Below the pieces are notes generated by a model. The model saw only the letters and a list, made by a program, of their open reading frames with translations. It searched no databases and was not told where the DNA came from. The translations under genes were made by a program, and so were the position numbers. From the NCBI GenBank assembly GCA_944324255.1, contig CALUVM010000004.1, positions 41,354 to 105,353 of the forward strand: a DNA stretch of 64,000 bases. Direction: 5' to 3'. How positions within the stretch are numbered: the first letter of the stretch is position 1; each line of letters starts with the position of its first letter. Source of the DNA: Candidatus Gastranaerophilales bacterium. Its GTDB lineage: Bacteria; Cyanobacteriota; Vampirovibrionia; Gastranaerophilales; Gastranaerophilaceae. Below are positions 1 through 10,601 of this stretch, piece after piece.

Positions 1-2
1 GC

Positions 3-602
3 GAAACGGATTCCATGAAATATATTGCAGAGGTTATAAAAGAGATACAGAACAGTTATCCTGAAATTAAATTTCACCTCTATAGCGGAAACGCCGAGGA
101 TGTGACCGAAAAATTAGACAGAGGGCTGCTGGATTTTGGTGTTCTGATTCAGCCGATTGACTTATCTAAATATGACCGTATAGAACTTCCGGAGAAAGAT
201 CTCTGGGGAGTTGTAATGAGAAAGGACAGCCCGCTTGCCAAAAAGAAGTTTGTAGAATTATCTGACTTAAAAGATTTACCCCTTATCGTATCCCGTCAAA
301 TGACACCTAAATATTCAGCAAGCAGCGGTTTTTTAGACTGGTTCGGGAGTGAATTTGAAAACCTGAATATCAAAGCCACATATAATCTGATTTTTAATGC
401 GGGAATTATGGTAGAAGCAGGAATCGGCTACGCAATTACTCTTGATAAACTCATTAACACATCAGGAAATCTTCGATTTCGACCTCTCAAACCTAAGCTT
501 GAATCAGGACTGGATATTGTCTGGAAGAAAAATCAGATATTTTCTCCTGCCGCAAGGTTGTTTTTAGAAAAACTGGAAAATAAACTCGTAAGACAAATTT
601 AA
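3..602 (+). CDS. LysR-family transcriptional regulator, C-terminal effector-binding part (5' end outside window)
   Basis: The frame is open from the window edge and reads GETDSMKYIAEVIKEIQ, so the first ATG (position 15) is internal and the gene begins upstream. What is visible is the periplasmic-binding-protein-like effector domain of LysR regulators: the HLYSGNAEDVTEKLDRGLLDFG stretch near the start is the family pattern for the first lobe, and FNAGIMVEAGIGYAITLDKL is the second-lobe helix. The N-terminal winged helix-turn-helix is not in the window. LysR proteins bind DNA as tetramers and respond to a small ligand; the ligand cannot be told from sequence. It converges on the next gene, with the two stop codons sharing bases in TTAA. 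Confidence 0.85.
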   Translation, partial: ETDSMKYIAEVIKEIQNSYPEIKFHLYSGNAEDVTEKLDRGLLDFGVLIQPIDLSKYDRIELPEKDLWGVVMRKDSPLAKKKFVELSDLKDLPLIVSRQMTPKYSASSGFLDWFGSEFENLNIKATYNLIFNAGIMVEAGIGYAITLDKLINTSGNLRFRPLKPKLESGLDIVWKKNQIFSPAARLFLEKLENKLVRQI

Positions 603-1387
603 TTTTCAATAAAAAGATTCATAAATTCAATATCATCATAATCAATATACGCAGTCTGCATTAAGTTTCTGCCGGTTTTTATTGTAACTTCGTTTGCCTG
701 ATTTCTCTTGATAAGATTTGCAGGGATTTTTATTCTCTGTCCGTCCCCGTTAATCTGGATTTCAGAAATACGGTTCCCGTTAAAATACACCTCGGGCGGT
801 GAAGCAAAAGCATTAACTATCCGGTTTTGCCCTATAGAGCGTGCCATCTGTGTATCAATACCTATAATTGAACCTATTACAAGAAAAATAGGTTTATCGA
901 ATTTTACATTCTTTATCTGGAATTTTTTTGTATAAAAAGGACCGATACTTGCCATCCTGAATTCTCCGGCATTAGCGGAAAGGTCAGAATAATTGTTGTC
1001 CCCGAGATGATACATATTATTGTCAAGAACCATTGCATCCCCGTTGGTTTTTTCAATTCCTATCACAATCGGGGCAGCAACTGTCCGGTCAGTAATCGTA
1101 ACAGAAAACGGTTTGTAATTCTTCTTCTCAACAGACATAATACTTGTACCGTTGATTTGCGTATCAAGTTCAAAATACCCTTCCGCATCCGTTGTTGTTG
1201 AATACCGCTCCTTAGGCAGAGTTATTTTAGCCCCGTCAACACCGGCACCTGTTTTTTTGTCTACAATTCTGCTTGAATTTCCTCTTCCCTGAGCAGAAAC
1301 TCCCCCTTCAAAAGTAGATGCTGCATAGGTTTGCAGTGGAATAGTTAAAAATATAAATAAAACAGTTAAACTTAAGATTTTTTTCAT
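599..1387 (-). CDS. Secreted protein with carboxypeptidase-regulatory-like (Ig-fold) domain
   Basis: The protein has 262 residues. The first 22 form a clear signal peptide (MKKI, hydrophobic stretch, cleavage near TYAAS), so it is exported. Residues about 35-110 resemble carboxypeptidase regulatory-like beta-sandwich domains: IVDKKTGAGVDGAKITL, then TTTDAEGYFEL, then VEKKNYKPFSVTITD. This is the repeating pattern seen in cell-surface proteins. The C-terminal 150 residues look beta-rich and I do not recognise them. No catalytic motif is visible; a structural or ligand-binding role at the cell surface is an inference. The gene lies 112-227 bp downstream, in transcription order, of three operator-like palindromes next to an XRE regulator gene, so it may be that regulator's target. 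Confidence 0.7.
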   Translation of the reverse strand: MKKILSLTVLFIFLTIPLQTYAASTFEGGVSAQGRGNSSRIVDKKTGAGVDGAKITLPKERYSTTTDAEGYFELDTQINGTSIMSVEKKNYKPFSVTITDRTVAAPIVIGIEKTNGDAMVLDNNMYHLGDNNYSDLSANAGEFRMASIGPFYTKKFQIKNVKFDKPIFLVIGSIIGIDTQMARSIGQNRIVNAFASPPEVYFNGNRISEIQINGDGQRIKIPANLIKRNQANEVTIKTGRNLMQTAYIDYDDIEFMNLFIEN

Positions 1388-1490
1388 ACAATTATTATTT
1401 TTCTTTCAGTTATAAATAAATATCCGTCATATTCTTTTTTATAAGGATATTTTTTTAAAAGTAAAAATAATAATTAAAGTTAAAACAGAT

Positions 1491-1522
1491 AAGCTTCTGC
1501 ACAACATGTTGTGCAGAAGCTT
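1491..1522. repeat. 32-bp perfect palindrome containing an operator-like core
   Basis: The segment is its own reverse complement over 32 bases, from AAGCTTCTGC at the left to GCAGAAGCTT at the right, and contains GCACAACATGTTGTGC (1499-1514). It could act as a DNA operator. It could also form an RNA hairpin at the 3' end of the minus-strand XRE gene, where it would be followed by a T-rich stretch. Confidence 0.75.
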
Positions 1523-1614
1523 GTAATCATCACCTTGCTGCCGGACAAAACTTGTGCACAATATATTATGCGCAAACAGTTGTAACCTTAATTAGTCTGA
1601 ACAATATATTGTGC
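1499..1614. promoter_or_regulatory. Cluster of three operator-like inverted repeats (GCACAA-N4-TTGTGC)
   Basis: Three 16-bp sites fit GCACAA-N4-TTGTGC: 1499-1514 (perfect), 1556-1571 (one mismatch, TTATGC) and 1599-1614 (one mismatch, GAACAA). They lie between the stop of the XRE gene and the start of the secreted-protein gene, both on the minus strand. Dyad sites of this size suit a dimeric helix-turn-helix repressor. Binding by the neighbouring XRE protein is an inference from proximity. Confidence 0.55.
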
Positions 1615-1619
1615 ATCAA

Positions 1620-1895
1620 CTATTCATCAATTAGGGTAAAATCTTCACCTAAAACCTTTTCTATTTCCGCAACCAGCTCCGAACATTTAATACCATATGC
1701 ATTAGCAATTTCCCATAAAGTTATAAATTTGCATTGTACTTCAGCCCTTTCCACCCTCAAAACAGTACTTTTTTCAATCCCATAACTATCTGCAAATTTA
1801 CTTGCAGATAATCCGGTAACTTCTTTGCGCATATGTTTTATCACATATGCTACAGCTCGGGTTAATTGTAAAGTTTTATCCGTAACATGTTGCAT
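1620..1895 (-). CDS. XRE/Cro-CI family DNA-binding regulator
   Basis: The protein has 91 residues. The core, about residues 12-75, reads as a Cro/CI-type five-helix domain: LTRAVAYVIKHMRKEVTGLS, then SASKFADSYGIEKSTVLRVERAE (helix-turn-helix with the usual KSTVLRVE recognition helix), then LWEIANAYGIKCSELV. The short acidic tail gives no effector domain, so it is probably a simple dimeric repressor. Three matching dyads lie directly beyond its stop codon. A 12-bp palindrome (GGCATATATGCC, 1931-1942) lies between it and the divergent gene at 2013. Which of these it binds is unknown. Confidence 0.8.
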   Translation of the reverse strand: MQHVTDKTLQLTRAVAYVIKHMRKEVTGLSASKFADSYGIEKSTVLRVERAEVQCKFITLWEIANAYGIKCSELVAEIEKVLGEDFTLIDE

Positions 1896-1947
1896 AAGCT
1901 TATCGTACCTGATAAACTCAAAGTATCTGGGGCATATATGCCTCGTT

Positions 1948-1975
1948 TTGATATCATAAATTATATTTGTATATT
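1948..1975 (+). promoter_or_regulatory. Candidate sigma-70-type promoter for the gene at 2013
   Basis: TTGATA (1948-1953), a 16-bp spacer and TATATT (1970-1975) precede the gene by a normal leader that carries AAAAGGAGAA as ribosome binding site. The palindrome GGCATATATGCC at 1931-1942 ends just upstream of the -35 box. Confidence 0.4.
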
Positions 1976-2012
1976 GGTAAATTGTAGTTTAAATATCTAA
2001 AAGGAGAATCTT

Positions 2013-2384
2013 ATGTTAGAAAAAAACAGAAAAACAGTTCAATCAGTTTATGAAAAATTAGCGGGATACTGCAGCAATATTGATGTTGAAAACACCGGAA
2101 AAACTAAAGATGAACATGTTTATTTGAAAGAATTTTCAACAAATGATTTTAATTTTATTAAAAATCATTTTCATTATGATGTGCTAAAAAATATAAAGGC
2201 TTTTAAATCAAAAGAAAATCAAATTCAACTGGAATATACACTCTATAATCCGTATGACAAAGAAACCTTGATTATGACTTTTATTAACAACAATAATGTG
2301 CTTAGTATACAAAGCCTGTTTGATAATGCAAAAAATATGGAAAAAGAAATCTCAGATAAATTTAATATCTGTTTTCAATCTTAA
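2013..2384 (+). CDS. Hypothetical protein, 123 aa
   Basis: A strong ribosome binding site (AAAAGGAGAATCTT) precedes the ATG. The product is soluble, lysine- and asparagine-rich and mixed alpha/beta, with no signal peptide, membrane segment or motif I recognise. It is transcribed divergently from the XRE regulator and converges on mraY, with 15 bp between the stops. No function is proposed. Confidence 0.65.
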   Translation: MLEKNRKTVQSVYEKLAGYCSNIDVENTGKTKDEHVYLKEFSTNDFNFIKNHFHYDVLKNIKAFKSKENQIQLEYTLYNPYDKETLIMTFINNNNVLSIQSLFDNAKNMEKEISDKFNICFQS

Positions 2385-2399
2385 TTAATCGTCAGCAGC

Positions 2400-3359
2400 T
2401 TAAAAAATCAGATATAAAACTACGGCAATTACCGACAGAATAAAGGAAACGAGAGTAAACTCTTTTACTATTCTTATTTCGCTATGCCCTGAAAGTTCAA
2501 AGTGGTGATGAATCGGGGACATTTTAAAAATTCTTTTACCGGTGAGTTTGAAACTCGTAACCTGTAATATTACGGAAAGAGCTTCTATAACAAACATCCC
2601 GCCGAATATTGCAAGTAAAAGCTCGCATCTTCCCAGTATCGCAAGAGTTCCCAGCAAGCCGCCCAGAGCAAGAGAACCTGTATCACCCATAAATACTTGA
2701 GCTTTCGGCTTGTTGTATTTCAAAAATCCTATAGAAGCACCGATTACGGCTGCGCACACAATTGCAACAACTTGATGTCCGCCGAGGTATGAAATAATTC
2801 CGCAGGCAAGAAAAGCAGGAATCCCTACTGATGCCGCAAGTCCGTCCAATCCGTCGGTAAGATTATAAGCATTTGATGCACCGGTTACAACAAAAACAGC
2901 TAATACAGGATAGAAAATTCCTATATCAAAATAATATTGCCCGAAAGTAACAACAGTTCCGTAACTCTGCATTGCAAAAAATGCCGGAATAAGCGCAATA
3001 AGAATCTGCCTTAAAAGCTTGCCTCTCGGACTCAGACCTTTATTTTCATGTCCTTTAATCTTTAAATAATCATCCTGAAATCCTGCAAGAGCCATAAAAA
3101 ACAGCGTTATAATTATAATCCAGGCAGATGTGTCCATCTTCTCCGCCATCAAAAGAGTTATTATTGAAGAAATAATGATTGCAAGTATAATAAATACTCC
3201 GCCTGTTGTCGGAGTACCTTGCTTCTTGGCATGAGCTTCCGGTGCAAGATCAAGAACATACTGTCCTATTGTTTTCTTTTTCAAAAAATCTATATACGGA
3301 ACTCCGAGAAGCAGACACAATACCATACTCAAAAGTACTGCAACAGCAATCATTATCAT
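2400..3359 (-). CDS. mraY: Phospho-N-acetylmuramoyl-pentapeptide transferase MraY
   Basis: MraY is the membrane enzyme that moves phospho-MurNAc-pentapeptide from UDP to undecaprenyl phosphate, forming lipid I of peptidoglycan synthesis. The 319-residue protein has about ten hydrophobic segments. Family motifs are all present: HAKKQGTPTTGG (residues 43-54), the Mg-binding DDYLK (96-100), NAYNLTDGLDGLA near residue 165, and the cytoplasmic SPIHHHFEL near residue 288. The length is slightly below the usual 320-360. The start has two possible codons (MIMIAV or MIAV); GGAGATGGATTT lies directly upstream. It stands alone, not in a dcw cluster. A TATAAT box lies at the beginning of its leader. Confidence 0.96.
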   Translation of the reverse strand: MIMIAVAVLLSMVLCLLLGVPYIDFLKKKTIGQYVLDLAPEAHAKKQGTPTTGGVFIILAIIISSIITLLMAEKMDTSAWIIIITLFFMALAGFQDDYLKIKGHENKGLSPRGKLLRQILIALIPAFFAMQSYGTVVTFGQYYFDIGIFYPVLAVFVVTGASNAYNLTDGLDGLAASVGIPAFLACGIISYLGGHQVVAIVCAAVIGASIGFLKYNKPKAQVFMGDTGSLALGGLLGTLAILGRCELLLAIFGGMFVIEALSVILQVTSFKLTGKRIFKMSPIHHHFELSGHSEIRIVKEFTLVSFILSVIAVVLYLIF

Positions 3360-3451
3360 AAATCCATCTCCTTATTTTATTAATATTATACCTGAAAAGT
3401 AAAATAATTAAATGGTATGTAAAAGACCCTTGTTATCTAAAATCTGCCCTC

Positions 3452-3480
3452 TTGATTAATTTCTCATCCTCGTTTAAAAT
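3452..3480 (+). promoter_or_regulatory. Promoter with -10 box 6 nt before ATG (leaderless type)
   Basis: TTGATT (3452-3457), a 17-bp spacer and TAAAAT (3475-3480) are followed by only six bases (TGCGTT) before the ATG at 3487. There is no ribosome binding site in between, so transcription should begin at or within a base or two of the start codon. Confidence 0.55.
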
Positions 3481-3486
3481 TGCGTT

Positions 3487-5451
3487 ATGAACCGTTTCAG
3501 TAATGATAACTTTGAAACAGAATCCCATTCAGAAGAACTTGATTTTATTTTTCAGGATCAAGAAGATTTTGATGAAGCAATATTTGAAAACAGAGATTTA
3601 TCCCGTGACTTAAAGACCTATTTCCGTCTTTTCAGAAAAAAATTTAATTCCGCTATGCGGTATAAAATGCAGAAAAATTTTACAAACATTATCTACCTGA
3701 CGCTGGACTGCCCGCCATATACCCCGACAGACGGCAGGGGAGATTCTCCGCAGGAATTTATTGAAGAAATGCGCAAGCAATATCCTGATAAAGATATCAG
3801 GGTTCTTATCCCTGTTTATAATCTTAATGAGGAAGGAACAAGAGCCAGAAAAAAACTCTGTGTCGGCTCACTGGAGCTTGAAAGAACTTCAATAGGGTTT
3901 GAATTCTTTCTCCAGAACAGAATGAATGAGGCTGTTCTATACAGGTTTCCTAAGAATAACGAGCATGTACAGGTTTACGGAATCTATTCTCCTTCTTTTT
4001 CTTTCTGCAAAGATATTCAAGAGATTTCAAGACTCCAGCATCTCGCACCCTTTATAAAAGCAGCAAGAATCTGTATCCGAAAACTCGGCGCAGAAAAGTT
4101 TAAGCCGGATATTGTTCACTCAGAGAATATTCCGTTCTATCTCGGCAGAGAATTTGAAACAAAATTACCTTATACGGTTAAAGTTTTTCAAGTAATAAAA
4201 GATTTTACTCAGGTTGATATTATTAAAACAGAAGCTTTCTGGGCTGCGATTAACCTTGCGGATAAAACAGCCATGAAAAAGATTTGCAGAGATAACGTCA
4301 TAAAAAAATGTGTCGCCTCACTTTTTAATCTGCATAATACCAAACGTTTTTATCAGATGAAAGAATGCTTAAGTTATATTTATCAGAATTACTATAAATT
4401 CAGGAAATATGTGGACAAAGGGGAAGATATTGATGAAAATATTTTATTCAACAAACTAAATGCCCGAATCTTACAAATTTTCCCTCAAATGGCAAATGAT
4501 GACAACATATTTTTTAATCCGATGATGGAAAGCCTGAAAAGAGCTGACTTCTGGGCAGTTCCTTCAAAAACGTATTACAAAGAAATATTTGAAAATCCGG
4601 AACTTTCCGGAAAAATGTTTAAACGAATCCTTAAAACAAAAGAGAAAAGTTCTTATATATCTTTTGGGTGTAATATCCCTCAAGCACGAATTTATCAGGA
4701 CTTTGACACAAAAAACTTCCGTGAAATGAGAGGAAAAAATAAAACTACACTGTTAAAAGAACTCAGCCTTGAAACAATTAAAACCAATTTCACCGATCCG
4801 ACTCTGTTTAAATCGCCGGAAGTAAAAATTCTGGGAAATCTGGATACGTTTTATGAATCTCCACTATTTTTTGCAAATTCAAACACGGAGGTTTTTGCAA
4901 ACGGTGTTGACATTCTTTTTAATACAATCCTGAAACTATTCGAGCTTCATAAAAATATTCAGGTGATTATTTGTATTAAAGACGGTTTAAAGGTCAAATT
5001 TATAAAATCATGGCTTGATTTTCTAAGTGAGAATAAATACCTTAACGGGCGCTGGATATTTATTGACGGAGAAATTAATGAAGCAAAATTTTTTGCAGGC
5101 TCTGATATGATTCTACTCCCGAGAAGAGCAAATATGAGCAATAATGAGCACTTTCTTGCTATGCACTACGGATGTGTTCCGATAGCTGCAAGAAGCGGTA
5201 TCCTCAATGATACTATTGCTGATATTTTTGATGATATAACAAACGGATGCGGGTTTAAGACTAAAACATCTTTGCTTTGCGAGAGAGATTCTAATGAAAT
5301 ATTCCTAGCTCCGGTTATGAAAGCTTTAAATTTATATCAAAACAATCCGTCCAGCTGGAATCTTTTGATAAAAAACTGTATGAATTACGATTCAGGGTGG
5401 AAGTTTAAGATTTTAGAAAAATATAACCGGATTTATAATGAATTAGCTTAG
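3487..5451 (+). CDS. Divergent starch/glycogen synthase-like (GT5/GT-B fold) protein
   Basis: The 654-residue protein has a GT-B layout like glycogen synthases. The N-terminal Rossmann half contains IYLTLDCPPYTPTDG near residue 60 and KPDIVHSENIPFYLG near 215, which corresponds to the DIIHxHDW region. The C-terminal half contains AGSDMILLPRRAN near 538, then LAMHYGCVPIAARSGILNDTI, parallel to the AGAD..PSR..GL..L.A..YG..P....GGL.DT stretch of GT5. Key residues differ: the ADP-glucose-binding KxGGL is replaced by TPTDGRGDSP, and the acceptor-site E-P-C-G-L becomes MSNNEHFL. An about 120-residue charged insert separates the halves. It may be inactive, or use another sugar or a regulatory role. 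It has a leaderless-type promoter and stands alone. Confidence 0.6.
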   Translation: MNRFSNDNFETESHSEELDFIFQDQEDFDEAIFENRDLSRDLKTYFRLFRKKFNSAMRYKMQKNFTNIIYLTLDCPPYTPTDGRGDSPQEFIEEMRKQYPDKDIRVLIPVYNLNEEGTRARKKLCVGSLELERTSIGFEFFLQNRMNEAVLYRFPKNNEHVQVYGIYSPSFSFCKDIQEISRLQHLAPFIKAARICIRKLGAEKFKPDIVHSENIPFYLGREFETKLPYTVKVFQVIKDFTQVDIIKTEAFWAAINLADKTAMKKICRDNVIKKCVASLFNLHNTKRFYQMKECLSYIYQNYYKFRKYVDKGEDIDENILFNKLNARILQIFPQMANDDNIFFNPMMESLKRADFWAVPSKTYYKEIFENPELSGKMFKRILKTKEKSSYISFGCNIPQARIYQDFDTKNFREMRGKNKTTLLKELSLETIKTNFTDPTLFKSPEVKILGNLDTFYESPLFFANSNTEVFANGVDILFNTILKLFELHKNIQVIICIKDGLKVKFIKSWLDFLSENKYLNGRWIFIDGEINEAKFFAGSDMILLPRRANMSNNEHFLAMHYGCVPIAARSGILNDTIADIFDDITNGCGFKTKTSLLCERDSNEIFLAPVMKALNLYQNNPSSWNLLIKNCMNYDSGWKFKILEKYNRIYNELA

Positions 5452-5513
5452 ATTAAGGACGGACAGGTATACTCAACCTCAAATTCCCCGCACTTAGCTT
5501 TTCCCTTATTTAC
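5452..5513 (-). repeat. Degenerate copy of the dispersed repeat tail block
   Basis: Read on the minus strand it runs AATAAGGGAAAAG, then AATTTGAGGTTGAG, then TATACCTGTCCG. This matches the tail of the repeat arrays at 17134-17240 and 32698-32811. Most of the GTGAYTA units are gone. Confidence 0.4.
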
Positions 5514-5537
5514 TTTTCCCCCCTTTTATGCTCTAAT
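5509..5537 (+). promoter_or_regulatory. Candidate promoter for ndk-tgt
   Basis: TTTACT (5509-5514), a 17-bp spacer and TCTAAT (5532-5537) stand 29 bp before the ndk start, leaving room for a leader with AGGAGAG as ribosome binding site. Confidence 0.45.
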
Positions 5538-5566
5538 AGGGGTATTGATGATAATTAGGAGAGATT

Positions 5567-7792
<2,226 letters not shown>

Positions 7793-7883
7793 TACACACA
7801 CCTCTTTTTATACTCATAAACCCTGTAAAAAATTTTTTTGCGTGTTTAATATAAAAATATGCAGCAAAACAAAAAAACATAGC

Positions 7884-7915
7884 AAAGCGGAAAATGCATC
7901 CGCATTTCCCGCTTT
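7884..7915 (-). terminator. Intrinsic terminator after groEL
   Basis: A 14-bp stem with one mismatch (AAAGCGGAAAATGC / GCATTTCCCGCTTT) and a 4-base loop is followed, on the minus strand, by GCTATG and a run of seven T. A second small hairpin (GTTACTTT...AAAGTAAC) lies right after the groEL stop. Confidence 0.7.
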
Positions 7916-7983
7916 ACACAAATTATTAATAAACCCAGAATTAGGAATTCAACACCGGTTACTTTTTTAGTAAAGCAAAGTAA

Positions 7984-9633
<1,650 letters not shown>

Positions 9634-9666
9634 TTATGTTCCTTTCATTTATTTTTATACAATCAA

Positions 9667-9699
9667 GTGACTAAGTGATTGAGTGATTAAGTGATTAAG
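9667..9699 (+). repeat. Left inverted repeat array (GTGAYTRA units)
   Basis: Four GTGAYTRA octamers in tandem. On the minus strand the array supplies the TAA stop (9695-9697) of the S23-type gene. Confidence 0.85.
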
Positions 9700-10042
9700 A
9701 CTTTGTATTCAAATATTTTTTTAATCCAGAAATCATAGCTGCAACTAAATTGATATCACTATACAAATCTTCTTGTTTCAAGTAACCCAATGTTTCTGCA
9801 ATTATTAACTGGGTTTCTAATTCAGCAAGTGAGCCTAAAGCTATATCAATAAATCTAAGAGTTTCTTTATCTGATCCTCTGGCACATCCTTCAGCAATAT
9901 TGGAAGGAATAGATACGGCAGCACATCTAATTTGATTTGTTAGTCCATATTTTTCTTCTGGAGGAAAGCCTTGTGTGCTAGAATATACTTTTATTACAAG
10001 GTCTATTGATTTCTTCCATGCTTCCAAATCTTTGTGATACAT
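9695..10042 (-). CDS. Four-helix-bundle protein of the S23 / 23S rRNA intervening-sequence family
   Basis: The 115-residue protein has the full family pattern: YHKDLEAWKKSIDLVIKVY (helix 1), FPPEEKYGLTNQIRCAAVSIPSNIAEG (helix 2 with the signature SIPSNIAEG), then TLRFIDIALGSLAELETQL and a last helix ending GLKKYLNT. These proteins are often encoded in 23S rRNA intervening sequences, and Avd of diversity-generating retroelements has the same fold; their function as solitary genes is not established. AGAGG stands just before the ATG, between it and the right repeat array. Its place inside the groES-groEL pair means it is probably expressed with the chaperonins. Confidence 0.9.
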   Translation of the reverse strand: MYHKDLEAWKKSIDLVIKVYSSTQGFPPEEKYGLTNQIRCAAVSIPSNIAEGCARGSDKETLRFIDIALGSLAELETQLIIAETLGYLKQEDLYSDINLVAAMISGLKKYLNTKS

Positions 10043-10049
10043 ATAACCT

Positions 10050-10082
10050 CTTAGTCACTCAGTCACTTAATCACTTAGTCAC
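10050..10082 (-). repeat. Right inverted repeat array (GTGAYTRA units)
   Basis: On the minus strand it reads GTGACTAAGTGATTAAGTGA and on to GTGACTAAG. It differs from the left array at 4 of 33 positions, all transitions (C/T or A/G). Confidence 0.85.
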
Positions 10083-10091
10083 CACTTTTAT

Positions 10092-10379
10092 TTATTCAAC
10101 AATCGCCAATGCATCTTTGATAGAAAGAATTTTATATTCTACACCATCCATTTTAATATCTGTTCCTGCATATTTAGCATAAAGAATAACATCACCGACT
10201 TTAACATCCATTGGTTCTCTTTCACCGTTTTCACCGATTTTGCCTTCACCGACAGCAACTACTTCACCTTTTTGAGGTTTTTCTTTTGCACTGTCAGGAA
10301 TAAAGATTCCGCCTGAAGTTTGTTCTGTATCTTCAATAACTTTGATAACTATTCTGTCCTGTAGTGGTTTTAATGCCAT
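10092..10379 (-). CDS. groS: Co-chaperonin GroES
   Basis: The 95-residue lid protein of the GroEL chamber. It begins [20 protein letters not shown] and has the mobile loop [20 protein letters not shown] and the closing [19 protein letters not shown]. It is preceded by AGGAGG at good spacing. It is the first gene of the groES-S23-groEL unit. TATAAT-like boxes lie 25-30 bp upstream, but I cannot fix a -35 box, and no heat-shock operator is visible. Confidence 0.98.
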   Translation of the reverse strand: MALKPLQDRIVIKVIEDTEQTSGGIFIPDSAKEKPQKGEVVAVGEGKIGENGEREPMDVKVGDVILYAKYAGTDIKMDGVEYKILSIKDALAIVE

Positions 10380-10563
10380 AATATAATCCTCCTATTTTCT
10401 ACAATTATATTTATACTTCAATTTTCAAAAATTATTAAAAAAGTTAAGAAAAAATTAATTATTGAGATTCCGGAGAAAAACTAAAATAACAGATTTCTGA
10501 GATTTTTTAAAACCGGACTATAGTAAGTAAAAATGAGTTATTCCCTAAAGCCCGAATCTGATG

Positions 10564-10569
10564 TATAAT
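10564..10569 (+). promoter_or_regulatory. Candidate -10 box for the oxidoreductase operon
   Basis: TATAAT at 10564-10569 lies about 33 bp before the start. The best -35 at 17-bp spacing is TTCCCT (10541-10546), which is weak. Confidence 0.35.
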
Positions 10570-10601
10570 ATTAACGTAGATTTTTGAAGGGAAGGTTAAA
10601 G

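Larger units (their letters stand above)
9667..10082. mobile_element. Putative mini mobile unit: S23-type gene between 33-bp inverted repeat arrays
   Basis: The left end (9667-9699) reads GTGACTAAGTGATTGAGTG... and the right end (10050-10082) is its reverse complement with 29 of 33 positions matching. Both are built from an 8-bp unit, GTGAYTRA. The only gene inside encodes a four-helix-bundle protein, and its stop codon lies within the left array. The unit separates groES from groEL. Related solo arrays occur in about ten other gaps of the window. I see no clear target-site duplication. Mobility is inferred from position and structure only. Confidence 0.55.

Noticed and set aside
9667..10082. 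Complete diversity-generating retroelement because of the Avd-like fold
   Set aside because: No reverse transcriptase, template repeat or variable repeat is in the window; only the four-helix-bundle family resemblance is present.
10380..10583. CIRCE heat-shock operator upstream of groES
   Set aside because: No TTAGCACTC-N9-GAGTGCTAA or close variant is present in the gap.
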